64,000 bases of DNA, taken from contig JAHBXW010000008.1 in assembly GCA_019636235.1 (NCBI GenBank), forward strand, positions 62,001 to 126,000, given 5' to 3'. The stretch is from Planctomyces sp. Its GTDB lineage: Bacteria; Planctomycetota; Planctomycetia; Planctomycetales; Planctomycetaceae. The notes under the pieces were generated by a model. The model saw nothing but the letters and a program-made list of their open reading frames with translations, had not been told where the DNA came from and did not search any database. Shown here piece by piece: positions 1-10,851 of this stretch; positions within the stretch are counted from its first letter, which is position 1, and each line of letters begins with the position of its first letter. The translations under genes were made by a program, and so were the position numbers.

Positions 1-1457
1 CCGCCATCGCGGCCAGCGTCCGGATCTCCAATCGGGCCGACAGGCGGCCACTGGGCGTCAGCGGAACGATCATCAGCCCCGACGGGCTGATCGCCACGTG
101 CGCCCATCATTTCGCCATCCCAGGAACGCCGGTGGTGGTCGAACTGGCCGATGGCCGCGACCTGCCCGGGGAAGTGGTCGGCCTGACCTTTCCCACCGAC
201 ATCGGCCTGGTGCGCATTACCGAGCCAGGGACCTACCCGGCGGTGAAGGCGGGCAGTTCGCACGGCATGCGTCCCGGCGCTCCATGCTTCTTTGTCGGAT
301 ACGGGCCGGCGGGGAGCGACGCTCGCGCGCCGGTGCTGCGCCGCACGCAGGCGGTCGCGCCGCGCAACGGCGAATGGTCCTACCTGCTGAGCGTGGACTC
401 ATCGCTGCAGTCAGTCGGCGGAGACAGCGGAGGCGGCCTGTTCAATGGCGACGGAGAACTGGTGGCGTTCAGCCCGGCGGGACTTGGATATCCGGACTGG
501 CCGAAAGAGTTCGTGCGTGTCGAGGCGCTGGCGTCGCAGGATGCTGCGCTGCGAGCCCCGTTCGAATCGGCCGATGTCTGGCGCCTGCAGCCGCTGGAAG
601 CGGAACTTCTCGCCGTCGCCGACCGCGGGCGGAGCAGCGTCATCGAGGTGCTGGACGGAGACGATGCGGTCGCGCTGGGAACGGTAGTCGGTTCCGACGG
701 CCTGATCCTGACCAAGGCCAGTGCCCTGCCGGAAACTCCCCGCTGTCGCCTCGCGGATGGGCGGATTGTCGAGGCCGGGCTGGTGCGGACGGATCAGCCG
801 CTGGACCTGGCTCTGCTCCGCGCGGACGTTGCGGATTTGTCTCCGGCCGTCTGGTCGGAGGAGCAAGTCCTGGCAGTGGGGCGCAACGTCGTCGTCGCGG
901 GGCCGCACGCCTCACGCGGAACGGTGGCGCATCCGCTGGTCCGCTTTGAGGGAGACCGCGGCCTGCTGGGCGTCGACCTGGCCGACGGCGAACGGGGGCC
1001 GGCAATCACGGCGCTGCGATCGGAGAACTTTCTGCCGGAGGGTCCGGTGTTCGGCTTTGGCCGCAGTCCGCTGCGCGAAGGAGACATCATCCGTTCGGTC
1101 GCCGGGCATGAGGCGCTGATGATCGCCGACCTGCGGGCGCTGCTCGACCCGGGGGGAGCGCCGCCGGGATTCGCGGGCGATCGAGTCCGGATCGGAATTG
1201 AACGCGACGGTCAGGCGATGGAAGTGACGATGACGCTGCGGCCGGCGGATGACTTTCCGCTGGACGACCAGACGCCGCGGCGGTCGGGACTGGAGGCGTA
1301 CGGGATTCTGGCGGATCGCACCGATCCGCTGTTCGGCGGGCCGGTCGTGAACGCCCGCGGAGAGGTCGTCGGCATCGCCATCGCCTCGCGGCAGAAGGGC
1401 TGGACGCTGATGCTTCCCGCGAGCGCGGCGCGACAGTTCGTCGATGACGCGCGCTGA
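1..1457 (+). CDS. Trypsin-like serine protease with a degenerate second protease domain and PDZ (5' truncated)
   Basis: The frame is open to the left edge, so the N-terminus lies outside the window. The first domain is a HtrA/trypsin fold with an intact triad: His codon at 105 (context TCAHHF), Asp codon at 198 (TDIGLV) and Ser codon at 426 (GDSGGG). A second protease-like domain follows (GTVVGSDGLILTKASAL, PLDLALLRAD). There the His position reads Ser, and the usual NSGGP motif near the C-terminus reads LFGGP, so this copy should be inactive. A PDZ-like segment (REGDIIRSVAGHEAL, about 1078-1260) lies between the two halves of the second domain. It is probably secreted or periplasmic, as expected for the family; the signal peptide is not visible. 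It is followed by a heme lipoprotein and another protease on the same strand. Substrate unknown. Confidence 0.85.
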   Translation, partial: AIAASVRISNRADRRPLGVSGTIISPDGLIATCAHHFAIPGTPVVVELADGRDLPGEVVGLTFPTDIGLVRITEPGTYPAVKAGSSHGMRPGAPCFFVGYGPAGSDARAPVLRRTQAVAPRNGEWSYLLSVDSSLQSVGGDSGGGLFNGDGELVAFSPAGLGYPDWPKEFVRVEALASQDAALRAPFESADVWRLQPLEAELLAVADRGRSSVIEVLDGDDAVALGTVVGSDGLILTKASALPETPRCRLADGRIVEAGLVRTDQPLDLALLRADVADLSPAVWSEEQVLAVGRNVVVAGPHASRGTVAHPLVRFEGDRGLLGVDLADGERGPAITALRSENFLPEGPVFGFGRSPLREGDIIRSVAGHEALMIADLRALLDPGGAPPGFAGDRVRIGIERDGQAMEVTMTLRPADDFPLDDQTPRRSGLEAYGILADRTDPLFGGPVVNARGEVVGIAIASRQKGWTLMLPASAARQFVDDAR

Positions 1458-1586
1458 ACTTCCCGTTCGTCCGGGAACGTATCTCCGCAACGCGATCGGC
1501 GCGCGTCGGACGACCGCGTTGCACCGCATCCGGCAGCGCCGGATAATCAGTTCAGTTCCCCAGCACCAGATCCCGGGACATCCCTC

Positions 1587-2699
1587 GTGCGATTCGATTC
1601 CCTCGCCGTCCGCGTCGCGAGTTCCATCCCCTTGTCCGTAGCGGCGGCGCTGGCGCTGCCCGGATGTTCCCGCGAGTCGACGCCTCCCGCGGCATCATCG
1701 CAAGCGACGTCCGCGGATCCGCAGCCCGGTGCGACCGAGCCGGCCTCGCAGGCCGCGGCCCCGCCGCCCGTCGATCCCGCCCGCCCCGAGACGAAGTGGA
1801 TCGGCACGATCCCCTACGACGTCTTCTTCGATCAGCCGCTGCGCGTCGCGGCCAACGCCGCGCCCGTCGCGGGCGGCATCGCGCCACTGACAGCGGACGT
1901 CGCCCCGGGTCCGGACGCAGCCGTCCCGCCTGTGACGTCCGTCGCTCCGCCCATTGAGCCGTCCGCGCCGGTCGATGCCGCTCCGGAGGACGGCGACGGC
2001 GCCGTCGACTGGGGGCAGATCGCCGCGATGGCCGTCATCGTCGACGAGGTCAAACAGGCCCGCGTGCGGCTGGAAAAGAACCTGCAGAAGGTGGCCGACT
2101 TCAATAAGAACGTCGCCGCGATCGCCCGCGACGGCGCGGTGCTGGCCGCGTTGTCCTGGATCGCAGCGGAACACCCGGAGGACGTGAACTGGAAGTCGAA
2201 GGCGGGCAGCCTGCGCGACCTGAGCTACGAGATCTATATGAAGGCGGAGGGCAGCGGCAGCCGTCCGTTCAATGCGACAAAGACGCCGTTCGAGACGCTC
2301 AAGGGTCTGCTGGACGGCGAATCGCCGGCGTCGGAGGCTCCGACGGGCGTGACGCTGGCGGAGGTCGCCGATCGCGGCGCTCTGATGGCCCGCGTGGACG
2401 AATCGTACAACTCATTGAAGGCGAACGTGAACACGCCCGCGCGGCTCAAGGAGGAATCGGCCCGGGCCGTCCACGAGCTGGCCGTGATGTCGCTGCTGAT
2501 GCAGGCCATGGGAGACGAAAGCTACGACCGGGCCGACGACCCGCGGTACGGGGAGTTCATCAAGCGCATGGTCTCGCAGCAGCAGCAGGCGTCCGCCGCG
2601 GCGGAGGGGGACCGGTTCGAGGACTTCTCCAGCCTGCTGTCGCAGATGAATCTGACGTGCAATGAATGTCATCAGATGTTTCGCACGGGGTCGGAGTGA
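1587..2699 (+). CDS. Cytochrome c-like heme lipoprotein
   Basis: The protein has 370 residues and starts with GTG. Residues 1-26 form a lipoprotein signal peptide ending in the lipobox LPGC, with Cys27 as lipidation site. Residues 30-135 are Pro/Ala-rich and probably a flexible tether. The rest is mainly helical, and the last residues carry a CNECH motif (Cys358, Cys361, His362), the covalent heme-c attachment signature. One heme on a helical domain at the extreme C-terminus resembles a cytochrome c' layout, but I cannot assign it to a named family. It would be anchored to a membrane facing the periplasm and could carry electrons or bind a small ligand. The gene ends 56 bases before the next protease gene. 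Confidence 0.75.
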   Translation: MRFDSLAVRVASSIPLSVAAALALPGCSRESTPPAASSQATSADPQPGATEPASQAAAPPPVDPARPETKWIGTIPYDVFFDQPLRVAANAAPVAGGIAPLTADVAPGPDAAVPPVTSVAPPIEPSAPVDAAPEDGDGAVDWGQIAAMAVIVDEVKQARVRLEKNLQKVADFNKNVAAIARDGAVLAALSWIAAEHPEDVNWKSKAGSLRDLSYEIYMKAEGSGSRPFNATKTPFETLKGLLDGESPASEAPTGVTLAEVADRGALMARVDESYNSLKANVNTPARLKEESARAVHELAVMSLLMQAMGDESYDRADDPRYGEFIKRMVSQQQQASAAAEGDRFEDFSSLLSQMNLTCNECHQMFRTGSE

Positions 2700-2755
2700 G
2701 GTATTGTGAATTGCGAGCGGCCCCCGGCCGCCGCTTCGGCCCGAAAGGACAGTTC

Positions 2756-3700
2756 ATGAGTCGCGTCCTGCTGCGAACGGTGGCAATGGTGGTCCTCGCG
2801 GGCCTGGCGGGGACGTCCTACGCCGAAGTCATTGAACTGAAATCGGGCCAGAAGCTGGAGGGGGAGGTCCTCAAGGAGACCGACCGCGAGCTGTATGTCG
2901 ACGTGGGGGTCGACGTGATCCGCGTGCCGCTGGACCGCATCCAGTCGCGGCACGAATCGGCTGAGGAACGGGAGCAGGCGGTCGTGCATCAGGACGACGT
3001 CTACTCCACCGCCCGGCTGCCGGTGAAAAGCGTCAAGGAACTGGCCCAGCAGTTCGGCGAGGGGGTGGTGCTGGTGCAGACGCCCAGCGGCCTGGGCAGT
3101 GGGTTCATCATCAACAACCGCGGGTATTGCGTCACGAACTATCACGTCGTGGAGAAGGAGACGCGGATCGCCGTGGTGCTGTTCCACCGCACGGGGGCGG
3201 GGGACTTCGAGCGCCGCAAGATCGAGGACGTGAAGCTGATCGCCCTGAACCCGTTCTTCGACCTGGCGCTGCTGCAGATTCCTGAGCAGAAGGATCTGCA
3301 GTTCCGGACGGTCTACCTGGCGGAGGATTCCGCCGTGCAGCGGGAGGGGGATGAGGTGTTCGCGATCGGCAACCCGCTGGGTCTGGAGCGGTCGGTGTCG
3401 CAGGGCATCATCAGCACGCGCAATCGGGATTTTGAGGGGATCGTCTACATTCAGACGACGACGCAGATCAACCCGGGGAACAGCGGCGGCCCGCTGTTCG
3501 ATAATCGCGGGCAGGTAATCGGCGTCACGAACATGAAGCTGCTGGGGGGCGAAGGGCTGAACTTCGCGATCCCGATCGCCTATGTGAAGCACTTCCTGAA
3601 CAACCGGGACGCATTCGCATTCGATCAGGACAACCCGAACACGGGCTATCGGTATCTCGACGCGCCGCGGCGGAGGAACGCCGGCACGCCAGGCGAGTGA
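2756..3700 (+). CDS. Secreted trypsin-like (HtrA-type) serine protease
   Basis: The product has 314 residues. ATG at 2756 is preferred over upstream in-frame starts because it follows a purine-rich GAAAGGA about 7 bases upstream and opens a clean signal peptide (residues 1-23, ending SYA). Residues 24-60 form a small domain beginning [13 protein letters not shown], a pattern common in planctomycete secreted proteins. The protease fold has all three catalytic residues: His130 (TNYHVV), Asp169 (FFDLALL) and Ser243 (NPGNSGGP). No PDZ domain follows, so it is shorter than DegP/HtrA. It probably degrades or processes proteins outside the cytoplasmic membrane. It may be cotranscribed with the VOC gene 12 bases downstream. 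Confidence 0.88.
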   Translation: MSRVLLRTVAMVVLAGLAGTSYAEVIELKSGQKLEGEVLKETDRELYVDVGVDVIRVPLDRIQSRHESAEEREQAVVHQDDVYSTARLPVKSVKELAQQFGEGVVLVQTPSGLGSGFIINNRGYCVTNYHVVEKETRIAVVLFHRTGAGDFERRKIEDVKLIALNPFFDLALLQIPEQKDLQFRTVYLAEDSAVQREGDEVFAIGNPLGLERSVSQGIISTRNRDFEGIVYIQTTTQINPGNSGGPLFDNRGQVIGVTNMKLLGGEGLNFAIPIAYVKHFLNNRDAFAFDQDNPNTGYRYLDAPRRRNAGTPGE

Positions 3701-3712
3701 GAGCGCCGACTG

Positions 3713-4144
3713 ATGGAGCCGCGGATCAGCCTGATCACGCTGGGGGTGAGCGACCTGGATCGTTCGTTGCGGTTCTATCGTGACGGGTTGGGGCTGCCGA
3801 CGACCTGGACGGGCGACAAGGGGGTCGTGTTCTTCCGGACGGGCGGGACGCGGTTGGCGCTGTACCCGCAGGCGGACCTGTTGCGGGACGTTGGCCGGAC
3901 CGATGCGCCGCGGAGCGGGGACGCTGCGCCGTCGATCACGCTGGCGCACAACGTGCGGGACCGGGGGGATGTGGAGAGGGTGCTCGCGCAGGCTGTGGAG
4001 GCCGGGGCGACGCTGCTGAAGCCGGCCCATGACACGTTCTGGGGGGGCTGCGCGGGATACTTCGCCGATCCGGACGGCCACGTGTGGGAAGTGGCGTGGG
4101 GCGCGTTCGAGTTCGCAGCGGACGGCAGCCTGGAGGTTCCGTAG
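3713..4144 (+). CDS. VOC family protein (glyoxalase/bleomycin-resistance fold)
   Basis: This 143-residue protein has one vicinal-oxygen-chelate unit made of two beta-alpha-beta-beta-beta modules. Visible hallmarks are the opening SLITLGVSDLDRSLRFYRDG, the central GAT block, and the closing DPDGHVWEVAW with the glutamate normally used as metal ligand. The usual first-strand metal ligand position reads Leu/Gly, so metal binding and catalysis are uncertain. Members include lyases, dioxygenases and resistance proteins, and the sequence does not say which. ATG lies 12 bases after the protease stop, suggesting translational coupling. Confidence 0.85.
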   Translation: MEPRISLITLGVSDLDRSLRFYRDGLGLPTTWTGDKGVVFFRTGGTRLALYPQADLLRDVGRTDAPRSGDAAPSITLAHNVRDRGDVERVLAQAVEAGATLLKPAHDTFWGGCAGYFADPDGHVWEVAWGAFEFAADGSLEVP

Positions 4145-4513
4145 GCCGGAGCGCGCACGGCCGGCTTGTCTGGCCGGGCTTCGTTCTGCGAGGGCGTCCG
4201 CGTGGTGCAGGCTCCACACGCAGTGAATTGACGCAGTGAATTGGTCAATGGTCATCGCGGAATGGTCAATTGTCATTGAAGGAGCGACCGACTGACCGCG
4301 GCGTGAAAGCCGCAACCCCGACCACGCCCGTCGCTGCGCTCCGGGACGTGCCACACAAGCCGCTGGGTCTCGCCAGCCCCGACCACAGGCGCTCTTCAAT
4401 TTGCACTTTTCAATTTTCATTTTGCAGTTTGCAACGACCAATGGCTGCTGACCAATGACCAATCCGGGTCGCCCGACCCCGCTTTGCAGCGCGTCGGCCG
4501 CACCGCGGGCCGT
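4145..4513. other. Intergenic stretch with short direct repeats and AT-rich islands
   Basis: No gene is supported here. ACGCAGTGAATTG occurs twice back to back (4218-4230 and 4231-4243), followed by several copies of a GGTCAATGGTCA/GGTCAATTGTCA-type word up to about 4277. A second low-GC island at about 4396-4460 reads as repeated CAATTTT/TTTGCA words and then ACCAATG words. The contrast with the very GC-rich surroundings suggests decayed repeat sequence. Confidence 0.5.
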
Positions 4514-4541
4514 TTGACAGCCGTTGTTCCAGGGATAGACT
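4514..4541 (+). promoter_or_regulatory. Sigma-70-type promoter of the fluoride riboswitch/antiporter unit
   Basis: TTGACA at 4514-4519 and TAGACT at 4536-4541 are separated by 16 bases. The predicted transcription start, about 4548, falls exactly where the fluoride aptamer begins, which supports both calls. Confidence 0.7.
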
Positions 4542-4547
4542 TTTGAC

Positions 4548-4615
4548 GATGGCGATGGAGTTCGCCTTGAACCGCCGGGGGGTGATCGCCTCCCGTGCTG
4601 ATGACTCCTACCGGT
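4548..4615 (+). ncRNA. Fluoride riboswitch (crcB motif)
   Basis: The conserved blocks of the fluoride aptamer appear in order: GGCGATGGAGTTCGCC at 4551-4566, AACCGCC at 4570-4576, and GCTGATGACTCC at 4597-4608. The pairings expected for the class can be drawn: GGAGT (4557-4561) with ACTCC (4604-4608) as P1, GGGGGG with CCTCCC as P2, and GGCGA with TCGCC as the pseudoknot. A short ACCGG/CCGGT inverted repeat (4610-4621) follows and may belong to the expression platform. It stands 67 bases upstream of the CLC-F gene, its known partner class, so fluoride should switch the antiporter on. Confidence 0.92.
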
Positions 4616-4687
4616 CCCGGTGGGAGTGCGCGCTTGTCGGCTCTCTCTTGCCGCGACTCCTTGATCCTGCCCCGGGAGACCAGCGGC

Positions 4688-6127
4688 ATGATGTGGCGAC
4701 TGACGTTGCGGGAGCACGTAGGGCTTTCGGTCTATCTGATCAAATGGCTGCTGCTGGCGACGCCGGTCGGGATCGTGGTGGGTTCGGCCTGTGCGCTGTT
4801 TCTGTGGTCCCTGGATCGGGCGACCCACCTGCGGTTCGAGCATCCCTGTCTGCTGTGGCTGCTGCCGGTCGCGGGCGTGTCGGTCGGCGGGCTGTACTGG
4901 CTGTTCGGGAAGTCGGTGGAGGGGGGCAACAATCTCATCATGGATGAGATTCACGAACCGGGGGGCGGCGTGCCTGTCCGGATGGCCCCGCTGATCCTCA
5001 TTGGCACGATCGTGACGCATCTGTTCGGCGGATCGGCTGGCCGCGAGGGGACGGCCGTGCAGATGGGCGGCAGCCTGGCGAGCTGGCTGGCCCGCCAGTT
5101 GCGCGGGCTCGACCGGCACGACGTCCGCAGGTTGCTGATGGCCGGCATCGCCGCGGGCTTCGGCGGCGTGTTCGGCACGCCGGTCGCCGGGACGATCTTC
5201 GCGCTCGAGGTGCTGTCGATCGGCCGCATCACTTATGCCGCCATTCTGCCCTGCCTGGTGGCCAGCATCGTCAGCGATCAGACCTGCGTCTGGTGGGGCA
5301 TCGGCCATACGCATTACCGGATCGCGAGCCTGCTGCCCGCGGGATCGGAACTGCACCTGGCGCCCCTCACCCCCTGGTTGCTGGCCTGCACGGTGCTGTG
5401 CGGCATCGTCTTTGGCCTGACCAGCGTGCTGTTCGCGGAATCGGTGCATGGCCTGCAGCACGTGTATCGGAAAGCATGTCCGTGGGCGCTGCTCCGCCCC
5501 GCACTGGGGGGGCTGGCGGTGGTCGGCCTGGTGTGGGCGACGGGGACGCGGGACTACCTGGGTCTGGGGGTGACGTCGCCCGATCCGGGGGCCGTGACGA
5601 TCGTCAGTTGTTTCGAGCCGGGGGGGGCGGCGACATGGAGCTGGCTGTGGAAGCTGGCGTTCACGGCGGCGACGCTGAGCGCCGGCTTCAAGGGGGGCGA
5701 GGTGACGCCGCTCTTTTTCATTGGCGCGGCGCTGGGGAACACGCTGGCGAGCTGGCTGGGCCTGCCGGTCGATCTGTTCGCCGGGCTGGGGTTTGTCGCG
5801 GTGTTCGCCGGTGCGACGAATACGCCGATCGCCTGCACGATCATGGCCGTGGAGCTGTTCGGCGGGGAATACACCGTTTACTTCGCGACGTGTTGCCTGG
5901 TGGCGTACCTGTTCAGCGGCCATACGGGGATTTACCTGTCGCAGCGGATCGGGGAGCCGAAGCTGGCGACGCCGGACTGGTCTCCGGAGTCGTCATTGCG
6001 GGACGCACGGGCCTGGCGGGCGGGCGTGCGGGCCGAGGCGTCGGCCGGTCGGCGGGACGACCAGTCCGCGGGGGACGGCGCCGGCGCGGAGGCTCACCCG
6101 CGTAGCGCATCGCCGCCGGCGAATTGA
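4688..6127 (+). CDS. CLC-F type fluoride/proton antiporter
   Basis: This is a 479-residue membrane protein of the CLC chloride channel/transporter family without a cytoplasmic CBS domain. It would export fluoride from the cytoplasm in exchange for protons. ATG 4688 follows GGGAGA closely. The anion-site loops depart from chloride CLCs in the way described for the CLC-F clade: Asn in the first loop (GGNN, residues 79-82, where chloride types have GSGIP), GREGT at 118-122 instead of GREGP with the gating Glu120 kept, and GGEVTP near residue 337. GATNTPIACTIMAVELFGG matches the conserved late helices. The fluoride riboswitch upstream independently supports the substrate. The C-terminal 50 residues are hydrophilic and Arg/Ala-rich and probably cytoplasmic. 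Confidence 0.9.
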   Translation: MMWRLTLREHVGLSVYLIKWLLLATPVGIVVGSACALFLWSLDRATHLRFEHPCLLWLLPVAGVSVGGLYWLFGKSVEGGNNLIMDEIHEPGGGVPVRMAPLILIGTIVTHLFGGSAGREGTAVQMGGSLASWLARQLRGLDRHDVRRLLMAGIAAGFGGVFGTPVAGTIFALEVLSIGRITYAAILPCLVASIVSDQTCVWWGIGHTHYRIASLLPAGSELHLAPLTPWLLACTVLCGIVFGLTSVLFAESVHGLQHVYRKACPWALLRPALGGLAVVGLVWATGTRDYLGLGVTSPDPGAVTIVSCFEPGGAATWSWLWKLAFTAATLSAGFKGGEVTPLFFIGAALGNTLASWLGLPVDLFAGLGFVAVFAGATNTPIACTIMAVELFGGEYTVYFATCCLVAYLFSGHTGIYLSQRIGEPKLATPDWSPESSLRDARAWRAGVRAEASAGRRDDQSAGDGAGAEAHPRSASPPAN

Positions 6128-6218
6128 AGGGCTGGGGTTCGGAATCCGCGTGCGGAACGGTTCGGAAACGCGTGGCGCATGCGGTAAGCTGCGGCCGGTT
6201 CGATTCCAGGAGAGACTG

Positions 6219-8576
<2,358 letters not shown>

Positions 8577-8694
8577 GGCGGAGGAGGCGAAACGGACGGT
8601 TGCGCGGCGTTCACGGGAGGGGAACAGGTGTGACGGCTGTGCCGATTCGGCGCGATCGGCCGGCCGCGGAGTCGCTGCGAACGCAAACCGACGC

Positions 8695-8723
8695 TTGACA
8701 CCGCCATCCGGCAGGGTGAATAT
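8695..8723 (+). promoter_or_regulatory. Possible promoter for the STAS/HATPase pair
   Basis: TTGACA at 8695-8700 is followed after 17 bases by GAATAT (8718-8723). The -35 element is perfect and the -10 is weak. The leader to the STAS start codon would be about 105 bases. Confidence 0.4.
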
Positions 8724-8832
8724 CGGTCGCGGCGGAGTCTGAACCTTGCGCAGCTTCCGACGCGACGCGCGCGGAGGAGGGGCAGGCTGCATCCGCCGCG
8801 CACGATGCGAACTGGTTCAACGAGAGTGGCAT

Positions 8833-9192
8833 ATGGCGGCACCCAGTCAGCGGCGTCTGGATATTGACGAGGTCGGCGACGTCACGATCGCGCGATTCGT
8901 CGACAAGAAGATTCTCGACGAGAACAACATCCAGATCATCGGCAATCAGCTGTTCGGGCTGGTCGAGGAGGATGGCCGCAAGAAGATCGTGCTGGACTTC
9001 ACGAATGTGGAGTACCTGTCGAGCGCGGCTTTGGGGAAGCTGATCACCATGGACAAGAAGGTGAAGGCGGCCTCGGGGAAGCTGCGGTTGTGCAACATCC
9101 GCAAGGACATCTATGAGGTCTTTGCGATTACGCGGCTGAACAAGGTGTTCGACATTCGCGACACGCAGGATGACGCGGTGGCGGGGCTGTAG
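8833..9192 (+). CDS. STAS-domain anti-sigma factor antagonist
   Basis: The 119-residue protein is a single STAS domain of the SpoIIAA/RsbV type. ATG 8833 follows GAGAGTGG and gives a family-length protein; the frame extends further upstream but without homologous-looking sequence. The motif VLDFTNVEYLSSAALGKL holds the serine that is phosphorylated in this family (Ser63 or Ser64). In the known mechanism the unphosphorylated protein binds a serine kinase/anti-sigma factor and releases its target. A HATPase of that kind lies 129 bases downstream, so the two probably form a partner-switching module. No sigma factor or PP2C phosphatase gene is adjacent. Confidence 0.88.
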   Translation: MAAPSQRRLDIDEVGDVTIARFVDKKILDENNIQIIGNQLFGLVEEDGRKKIVLDFTNVEYLSSAALGKLITMDKKVKAASGKLRLCNIRKDIYEVFAITRLNKVFDIRDTQDDAVAGL

Positions 9193-9321
9193 TTGCGGCG
9201 CGTGCGGGCGCGGCGGGACACGGCAGCGAATCGGAGGGGTGCGGAGAGTCTCTCTGGGCTGAGGCGCGGCGTTCAGAACGAACGCCGGCATCAACGATCG
9301 ACCGGGTCTGTAAGAGCCGTC

Positions 9322-9762
9322 ATGTCCGCAGTGGTGCATTTCGACATCACGATTCCGAGCGACACGGCCGCGGGGCACGAGGTCCAGGAACGGATCGTCA
9401 GCCTGCTGGAACAGCGGGAATTTCCGCCGCGGGACATTTTCTCGGTCCGGCTGGCGCTGGAAGAGGCATTGGTCAACGCGATCAAGCACGGGAACGGGCT
9501 GGACCCCGCGAAATCGGTGCGGATCCATGCCGACGTCGACTCCGAACGGGTGTTCGTGGAGATCGAGGACGAAGGCCCGGGCTTCATTCCGGATGACGTC
9601 CCCGATCCGACGCTGGATGAGAACATCGAACGTCCCAGCGGCCGCGGTCTGATGCTGATCCGGTCGTTCATGTCGAACGTTGAGTTCAACGAGCGCGGCA
9701 ACCGGATCCGGATGGAAAAGCTGCGTTCGGCGGACGAGAGCGACGAAGACGAGGCGGCCTGA
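9322..9762 (+). CDS. RsbW-like ATP-binding serine kinase / anti-sigma factor
   Basis: The 146-residue protein is a compact GHKL (HATPase) domain of the RsbW/SpoIIAB class. ATG 9322 gives the usual length. The N box reads EEALVNAIKHGNG (about residues 50-62), the G1 box EDEGPGF, and the G2 box GRGLMLI. Proteins of this class phosphorylate a STAS partner and sequester a sigma factor or another effector. The STAS protein immediately upstream is the likely substrate. The C-terminal tail is acidic (ADESDEDEAA). The controlled target is not encoded nearby. Confidence 0.87.
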   Translation: MSAVVHFDITIPSDTAAGHEVQERIVSLLEQREFPPRDIFSVRLALEEALVNAIKHGNGLDPAKSVRIHADVDSERVFVEIEDEGPGFIPDDVPDPTLDENIERPSGRGLMLIRSFMSNVEFNERGNRIRMEKLRSADESDEDEAA

Positions 9763-10111
9763 GGGGACGCAAGCGGGGCCGCGTGCCGGGCCTGGGCGAA
9801 AGCCAACACGGCGCCGCCGGCCCAACGCGACGGGCAAACCGCCGGCGATTGCGATCCAGGTTCGAGTCGTCGCTGTGCGCCGGCCCCGCGAGTCGCCGGA
9901 ACTCCCGATGTCCGGAACGCCGGCCTACCAGAATCAGGAATTGTCCCGAAGGGCCGCGCGAGTCTTTTGACACACTTCCAGCACGCCAATAGACTCCCAA
10001 ACCTTCCCGCGAAACTGCTGCTGGCGTCCGCGCCGTGGCGGCTGACTTTGGGAATCAGTTCGATTCGATGGCGGAATCGGCCGGGACGAGACGTGCGTCG
10101 GGAGATGTGTG
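9763..10111. other. Intergenic region upstream of the ATP synthase genes
   Basis: No coding sequence is supported. The stretch is GC-rich up to about 9950. It then contains the ATP synthase promoter (9967-9995) and a leader of about 110 bases before the first gene. No clear terminator for the HATPase gene is visible. Confidence 0.5.
9967..9995 (+). promoter_or_regulatory. Promoter of the ATP synthase operon
   Basis: A perfect TTGACA (9967-9972) is separated by 17 bases from TAGACT (9990-9995). The same -10 hexamer occurs in the riboswitch promoter at 4536. Transcription would begin near 10002 and run through the operon to the terminator at 17698-17732. Confidence 0.65.
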
Positions 10112-10390
10112 ATGCCCGATGATCCGGCGAAGCGGTCGAACCCTGAACTGGCGGAGGCGACGATCTGGCTCAGCCGGATCGCGACGATGATCGCCCCTGG
10201 ACTGGTCGGCCTGTGGCTGGACCACCGGTTCGGCACGAGGTATCTGGCCCTGTGCGGCCTGGTGCTGGGAGTGCTGAGCGGCGGGACGCAGATCGTGCAG
10301 GCCATGCGGAAAGAGTTTGGCTCTGAGGATCGACCGCGAAGCGCGGGGGATTCGGAGGAGCGTCGGCCGTCCGGCGGGACCGGGCCGTGA
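10112..10390 (+). CDS. AtpZ/AtpI family protein
   Basis: This is a 92-residue (or 93 from the overlapping GTG at 10109) small membrane protein at the head of the ATP synthase operon. GGAG at 10101-10104 suits either start. It has two hydrophobic segments (about residues 20-40 and 45-65) with the family pattern APGLVGLWLDHRFGT, followed by a charged cytoplasmic tail. AtpZ-type proteins pair with AtpI and have been linked to assembly of the c-ring or to Mg2+/Ca2+ transport; the role here is inferred from position. Its stop overlaps the GTG start of the next gene (GTGA), implying translational coupling. Confidence 0.78.
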   Translation: MPDDPAKRSNPELAEATIWLSRIATMIAPGLVGLWLDHRFGTRYLALCGLVLGVLSGGTQIVQAMRKEFGSEDRPRSAGDSEERRPSGGTGP

Positions 10391-10845
10391 CGGCGAGCGA
10401 GAGTGCGGTCCAGGCCCGGGATCCGGGGTCGGAGTGGCGGCGCTGGCTGTTGGCTGTGGGCGTTCTGACGGGCGCAGTGCTCGTGGTGCTTGCAGTGGAC
10501 TGTGCGGTGATCGCTGAGAAGCGTGGTCGGGACGGAGCGATTGCGGCGGCACTGGCGGCGGCCGTGTGTTGGATGGCCAGTTTGCTGGCTCTGGTCGTCA
10601 CCCTCGGGTTGGCGAAGGGGCCGCAGCTGATGGTGGGCGCCCTGGGCGGCATCGTCTTTCGGACGGGAATGCCGCTGGCCGCGCTTGCGGTCGGCAATCA
10701 GGTTCGCTGGCTGAGCGAGAACGGATTTCCGGGCCAGGTGGTGGTGTTTTTTCTGGCGACGCTGACGGTCGAGACGATTCTCGCCACGTGGCTCGCCAGT
10801 CGGATGTTGAACGTCAAATTGTGGGACCTCGGCGCAGGCGGCTGA
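10387..10845 (+). CDS. atpI: ATP synthase subunit I-like protein
   Basis: The 152-residue membrane protein starts at a GTG overlapping the previous stop. Four hydrophobic segments (about residues 20-40, 50-75, 85-105 and 115-140) match the size and topology of AtpI, the assembly factor for the c-ring, although AtpI is poorly conserved. Position between an AtpZ-like gene and atpB supports the call. The next gene starts 6 bases after the stop. Confidence 0.7.
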   Translation: MTASESAVQARDPGSEWRRWLLAVGVLTGAVLVVLAVDCAVIAEKRGRDGAIAAALAAAVCWMASLLALVVTLGLAKGPQLMVGALGGIVFRTGMPLAALAVGNQVRWLSENGFPGQVVVFFLATLTVETILATWLASRMLNVKLWDLGAGG

Positions 10846-10851
10846 CACTCG

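Noticed and set aside
2672-5923. 1083-codon open frame on the minus strand
   Set aside because: It lies antisense to a protease, the VOC gene and the CLC-F gene, and its protein is Arg/His/Pro/Gln-rich without motifs: a codon-bias shadow of GC-rich genes.
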